Positions 6,948 to 10,318 of a stretch of 10,318 nucleotides of DNA are shown here, in pieces (position 1 is the stretch's first letter; the number at the start of each line of letters is the position of its first letter). The notes beneath the pieces were generated by a model that was given only the letters and a program-made list of their open reading frames with translations, was not told the DNA's origin and did no database searches. The position numbers and the translations under genes were made by a program. This DNA comes from Cytophagales bacterium (lineage in GTDB: Bacteria; Bacteroidota; Bacteroidia; Cytophagales; Cyclobacteriaceae). Where the stretch lies: assembly GCA_020063545.1 (NCBI GenBank), contig JAGUUF010000163.1, positions 1 to 10,318 of the forward strand. Reading direction: 5' to 3'.

Positions 6948-9900
6948 ATGAAATACCTTCTGACAATCATTTCCATGTTCATCGTCCTTCATAGCGCACT
7001 GGCGCAGGATGATAAAAAGGAACCGAAATCTGATTCCGTAAAAAAAGAAAAACCGAAAAAGAAAAAAGACCTGCCGCTGGAAGCCGCCCGTAAGATAAAA
7101 ATCCAAAGCAGCGAAGGTTCGTGGATGTCGCTTGATGTAAGCCCCGATGGGAAAACCATTGTGTTTGATATGCTGGGCGATTTATACCTGCTGCCCATAA
7201 CCGGTGGCAAAGCCCAGCCCTTTATGAAGGGCATGGCGTTTGATTCGCATCCTCGCTTCAGCCCTGACGGAAAAAATATTCTCTTCATATCCGATCGCAG
7301 CGGAGGCGAAAACGTCTGGCACTTTTCGCTCGATAAAAAGGACTCAACCCAGGTTACCAAGGGCAACACCGACAACTACCAGTCGGCCGAGTGGACACCC
7401 GATGGCCAGTACATTGTTGCCAGCAAAGGAAGGCTAAACCTGAAACTGTGGTTATTCCATAAAGACGGTGGCAGCGGTGCACAACTCATCAGCCGGCCCG
7501 ACAACCTGAAAGTAATTGAACCTGCCTTCGGAAAAGACACGCGCTACATCTGGTACGCCCAGCGCAACGGTGGCTGGAATTACAACGCCATGATGCCGCA
7601 AATTCAACTGGGTGTCTATGATCGGGAGCGCGGTGAAACCGAGTTAAAAACCTCGCGCTATGGTTCGGCCTTTACGCCAACCCTCTCGCCCGATGGTAAA
7701 TGGCTGGTTTACGGAAGCCGGTATAACGAGCACACCGGGCTGGTGCTGCGTAACCTCGAAAACGGTGAAGAACGCTGGCTGGCCTATCCTGTTCAACGCG
7801 ATGAACAGGAGTCCATCGGTACGCTGGGTATGCTGCCGGCCATGTCGTTCACACCCGACAGCAAAGAAGTGGTAGCATCATATGGCGGTAAGTTCTGGCG
7901 CCTTCCCGTTGCCGGGGGCAATGCAATTGAAATACCTTTTGAGGTTGATACCGAAGTGGAGTTGGGCCCGCTGCTTGATTTCAAGTATCCCGTTACGGAC
8001 GATCCGACATTTGTAGTAACCCAAATCCGCGACCCGCGTGTCTCGCCCGATGGTAAGCGGGTTGCCTTTACTGCCTTAAACCGGTTGTATGTAATGGACT
8101 TGCCCAACGGCACACCCAAACGGGTGAGTAATTTCAATTTTACCGAAGCCCAGCCGGTGTGGAGCCCTGACGGAAGCCAGTTGGCATGGGTAAGCTGGGA
8201 AGGAAACGGTGGTCACATTTACAAATACAACTACAAAGCCAAGGCACCCGTTGTTCAAAAGCTAACAAATGCGGCCGCGTTGTACAGCGCGCTCTCCTGG
8301 TCGTATAATACCAACCGGATTGTTTTTGAGGTAACCCCTCCGCAATATTTCAAAGACCAGGACGGCCCGGTTGGTTTTGCCGAAGTGAGCATCGGCTGGA
8401 TTTCTACTGATGGCGGTGTCGTGACAATTATTGATAAATCGCGTGGAAGGCACACCCCGCACTTTACAAAAAGTGACGATCGCATTTACCTGTCACACTT
8501 CGCAAAAGGCTTGGTTTCCATCCGGTGGGATGGCACCGATGAAAAGGGGCACGTTAAAGTTACCGGCATCACCACCTTCGGCATGTCGGCAAAGAACCAT
8601 TGCATGATGGTGGAGAGCGAACAGGAGCCCACACCGCAGCCATCAGCAGCAGCCGTTATCCTGATGGCCCCGGAGGGTGACAAGGCGCTGGCGCAGATTA
8701 ATAATGAAATCTATGTGGTAACCGTACCGAAAACCGGTGGCGAAACCCCCACCATTTCCGTGGCCGATGCCGCCAGTGCGCAGTTCCCTGCCCGAAAACT
8801 GACCAAACTGGGTGGTGAATTTCCGTCATGGGCAAGTTCAGGCAAAGTAGTACACTGGTCGTTAGGCAACGCGTTGTTTACCTACAACCTCGATTCAGCC
8901 CAGTCTAAGGAACTGGAGTTGAAGAAGAAAAAGGCCGAAGAAGAAAAAAAGAAAGAACAGGAAAGTGAGGTGAAGAAGGAAGAGGAGAAAAAAGAAAATG
9001 GAAAAGCCGAGACCGAAAAGAAAGACGATAAAAAAGACGAAGGCTATAAACCGGCTGAGGTTCGCGTTAAAGTAAACGTGCCACGCGACATCCCGAAATC
9101 GAAAGTCTTGCTGCAGAACGCCCGGATTATTACCATGAAGGGAAATGAAATTATTGAAAATGGCGACCTGCTGATTGAAAACAACCGGATAAAGCAGGTG
9201 GGCCAGGCCGGTTCCATCAGCGTGGATGGCAGTGTGCAAAAAATGGATATGCGCGGTAAAACCATTATCCCCGGATTTGTTGATACCCACTCGCACATGT
9301 GGCCGGCATGGGGCATTCATAAAAGCGAAATCTGGATGTACCTGGCCAACCTTGCTTACGGAGTAACCACTACGCGCGACCCACAAACAGCCACCACCGA
9401 TGTATTAACCTATGCCGATATGGTAGAAGCCGGCCAGATAATGGGGCCACGGGTTTATTCTACCGGGCCGGGTGTTGGTTTCTGGGCATACAATATTAAA
9501 GATGCCGACCAGGCGAAGGATATCTTAAAGCAGTACTCTGATTACTACAACACCAGGTACATTAAAATGTACCTGGTAGGAAACCGCCAGCAGCGCCAGT
9601 GGGTTATCCTGGCCGCGCATGAACAAAAACTAATGCCAACCACCGAGGGCGGACTGAACATCAAGCTGAACATGACGCAGATTATTGACGGCTATCCAGG
9701 GCATGAACATGCGTTTCCGGTTTACCCGCTGTATAAGGACTTTACAACTTTTGTAGCGGAATCGGGCACTACTTACACACCCACGTTGCTGGTAGCCTAT
9801 GGCGGGCCTTTTGCCGAAAACTATTACTGGGCAACTGAAAACCCCACAAAAGATGAAAAGCTAAACCGGTTTACCCACAAAACCGAACTTGACTCGAAGA

Positions 9901-10318
9901 CGCGCAGGGTTGACAGCTGGTTTATATATGAAGAGCACGTATTCCCCGATCATGCTAAATTTGTAAAAGACCTGATTGCCGCAGGCGGTAAAGCGGGTGT
10001 TGGCTCGCATGGTGAGATGCAGGGAATCGGGTTTCACTGGGAGTTGTGGTCAATGGCATCCGGAGGTTTATCCAACCACGATGCCCTGAAAGTGGCTACC
10101 ATCCATGGCGCAAAAGGCCTTGGTTTGGATGGCGACCTGGGCAGCATTGAGCCCGGCAAACTTGCCGACCTGATTATTCTTGACAAAAATCCGCTGGAAA
10201 ATATACGCCACACCAACACCATCAGCCATGTAGTGAAAAACGGCCGGGTGTACAATGGCAACACCCTGGAAGAAACCGGAACAGGCAAACAAAAACCCAC
10301 ATTCGAGTGGCAGCAGAA
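6948..10318 (+). CDS. Exported TolB/PD40 propeller-amidohydrolase fusion protein (partial, no stop before right edge)
   Basis: The frame is open for 1123 codons and runs off the window. Checks at 8040, 8880 and 9297 confirm one continuous frame. A signal peptide (cleavage after ALA, residue 19) is followed by a lysine-rich stretch (22-41). PD40 blade motifs follow, SPDG or TPDG type, at about 65-68, 105-108, 150-153, 247-250, 302-305, 366-369 and 406-409, enough for one or two propellers (about 45-640). A Lys/Glu-rich linker (654-698) leads to an amidohydrolase domain from about 715. There H781 and H783 (THSHMW), K873 (YIKMYLVG), H891 and H919/H921 (GHEHAFP) are likely metal or active-site residues. 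GSHGEMQG (1020-1027) carries His1021 where many relatives have Asp. The end, GSIEPGKLADLIILDKNP, is the typical closing sandwich. Such fusions are common in Bacteroidota and are probably secreted hydrolases; the substrate is unknown. The sequence is probably nearly complete. Confidence 0.92.
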   Translation, partial: MKYLLTIISMFIVLHSALAQDDKKEPKSDSVKKEKPKKKKDLPLEAARKIKIQSSEGSWMSLDVSPDGKTIVFDMLGDLYLLPITGGKAQPFMKGMAFDSHPRFSPDGKNILFISDRSGGENVWHFSLDKKDSTQVTKGNTDNYQSAEWTPDGQYIVASKGRLNLKLWLFHKDGGSGAQLISRPDNLKVIEPAFGKDTRYIWYAQRNGGWNYNAMMPQIQLGVYDRERGETELKTSRYGSAFTPTLSPDGKWLVYGSRYNEHTGLVLRNLENGEERWLAYPVQRDEQESIGTLGMLPAMSFTPDSKEVVASYGGKFWRLPVAGGNAIEIPFEVDTEVELGPLLDFKYPVTDDPTFVVTQIRDPRVSPDGKRVAFTALNRLYVMDLPNGTPKRVSNFNFTEAQPVWSPDGSQLAWVSWEGNGGHIYKYNYKAKAPVVQKLTNAAALYSALSWSYNTNRIVFEVTPPQYFKDQDGPVGFAEVSIGWISTDGGVVTIIDKSRGRHTPHFTKSDDRIYLSHFAKGLVSIRWDGTDEKGHVKVTGITTFGMSAKNHCMMVESEQEPTPQPSAAAVILMAPEGDKALAQINNEIYVVTVPKTGGETPTISVADAASAQFPARKLTKLGGEFPSWASSGKVVHWSLGNALFTYNLDSAQSKELELKKKKAEEEKKKEQESEVKKEEEKKENGKAETEKKDDKKDEGYKPAEVRVKVNVPRDIPKSKVLLQNARIITMKGNEIIENGDLLIENNRIKQVGQAGSISVDGSVQKMDMRGKTIIPGFVDTHSHMWPAWGIHKSEIWMYLANLAYGVTTTRDPQTATTDVLTYADMVEAGQIMGPRVYSTGPGVGFWAYNIKDADQAKDILKQYSDYYNTRYIKMYLVGNRQQRQWVILAAHEQKLMPTTEGGLNIKLNMTQIIDGYPGHEHAFPVYPLYKDFTTFVAESGTTYTPTLLVAYGGPFAENYYWATENPTKDEKLNRFTHKTELDSKTRRVDSWFIYEEHVFPDHAKFVKDLIAAGGKAGVGSHGEMQGIGFHWELWSMASGGLSNHDALKVATIHGAKGLGLDGDLGSIEPGKLADLIILDKNPLENIRHTNTISHVVKNGRVYNGNTLEETGTGKQKPTFEWQQ
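8907..9041 (+). other. Purine-rich, Lys/Glu low-complexity linker-coding tract
   Basis: About 135 bp of nearly pure purine on the plus strand encode residues 654-698 of the fusion protein, composed mostly of K and E with a few D, Q, S and A. It lies exactly between the last propeller strand and the start of the amidohydrolase domain (LLQNARIITM), so it is an interdomain linker, possibly a charged single helix or a disordered spacer. The tract contains an A7 run (8944-8950). The complementary strand gives a long Phe/Leu-rich open frame, which is an artefact of this composition and not a gene. Confidence 0.8.

Noticed and set aside
8895..9386. Long minus-strand open frame with Phe/Leu-rich, apparently membrane-spanning sequence
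   Set aside because: It is the complement of the Lys/Glu-rich linker and adjacent domain of the fusion gene; the hydrophobic character arises from reading the complement of purine-rich codons.
6948..10318. Possible frameshift splitting the propeller and amidohydrolase into two genes
   Set aside because: Frame checks at several points, including across the A-rich linker, show a single continuous frame, and this domain fusion is a known architecture in Bacteroidota.

Overview
The window looks like a chromosomal segment of a Bacteroidota bacterium, most likely of the Cytophagales type. Evidence: moderate GC, weak or absent Shine-Dalgarno sequences, a promoter matching the Bacteroidota TTG-N20-TAnnTTTG pattern, and gene families common in that phylum (secreted TolB-propeller/amidohydrolase fusions, the deoxyadenosine/deoxyguanosine kinase-like enzyme, a bacterial type III polyketide synthase). 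Genus-level placement is not supported by anything I can see. There are no tRNA or rRNA genes, insertion sequences, CRISPR arrays or long repeats.

Layout. (1) Positions 1-2577 hold a small biosynthetic locus. A UbiA-family membrane prenyltransferase, cut by the left edge, reads leftward. Separated by only 51 bp, a type III polyketide synthase and a SAM-dependent methyltransferase read rightward and overlap by 4 bp. Together they suggest a prenylated, methylated polyketide (a meroterpenoid or lipoquinone-like molecule); the product is unknown. (2) Positions 2638-3921 hold two envelope proteins in convergent orientation: a small LPP20-like lipoprotein and an unrecognised secreted protein of 232 aa. 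(3) Positions 4059-6212 hold a divergent pair of exported proteins with very closely spaced starts: a stand-alone metal-dependent amidohydrolase (leftward) and a stand-alone TolB/PD40-type beta-propeller (rightward). (4) A deoxynucleoside kinase (6244-6873) has its own recognisable promoter, overlapping the end of the propeller gene. (5) From 6948 to the right edge runs a very large exported protein (1123 codons visible, no stop) that fuses a PD40/TolB propeller region to an amidohydrolase domain through a lysine/glutamate-rich linker. It is easily missed because the frame stays open past the window end.

How the genes fit together. The polyketide synthase and methyltransferase are almost certainly co-transcribed, and the prenyltransferase probably shares the same control region. 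The amidohydrolase, propeller and fused propeller-amidohydrolase repeat one domain pairing in separate and fused form within 6 kb, which suggests a related role in the periplasm or outside the cell, probably hydrolysis of peptides or cyclic amides. The kinase is a cytoplasmic nucleotide-salvage enzyme with no evident tie to its neighbours. The 137 bp between 3921 and 4059 shows no convincing feature beyond what must be the upstream region of the secreted-protein gene. No region longer than 300 bp lacks a gene.
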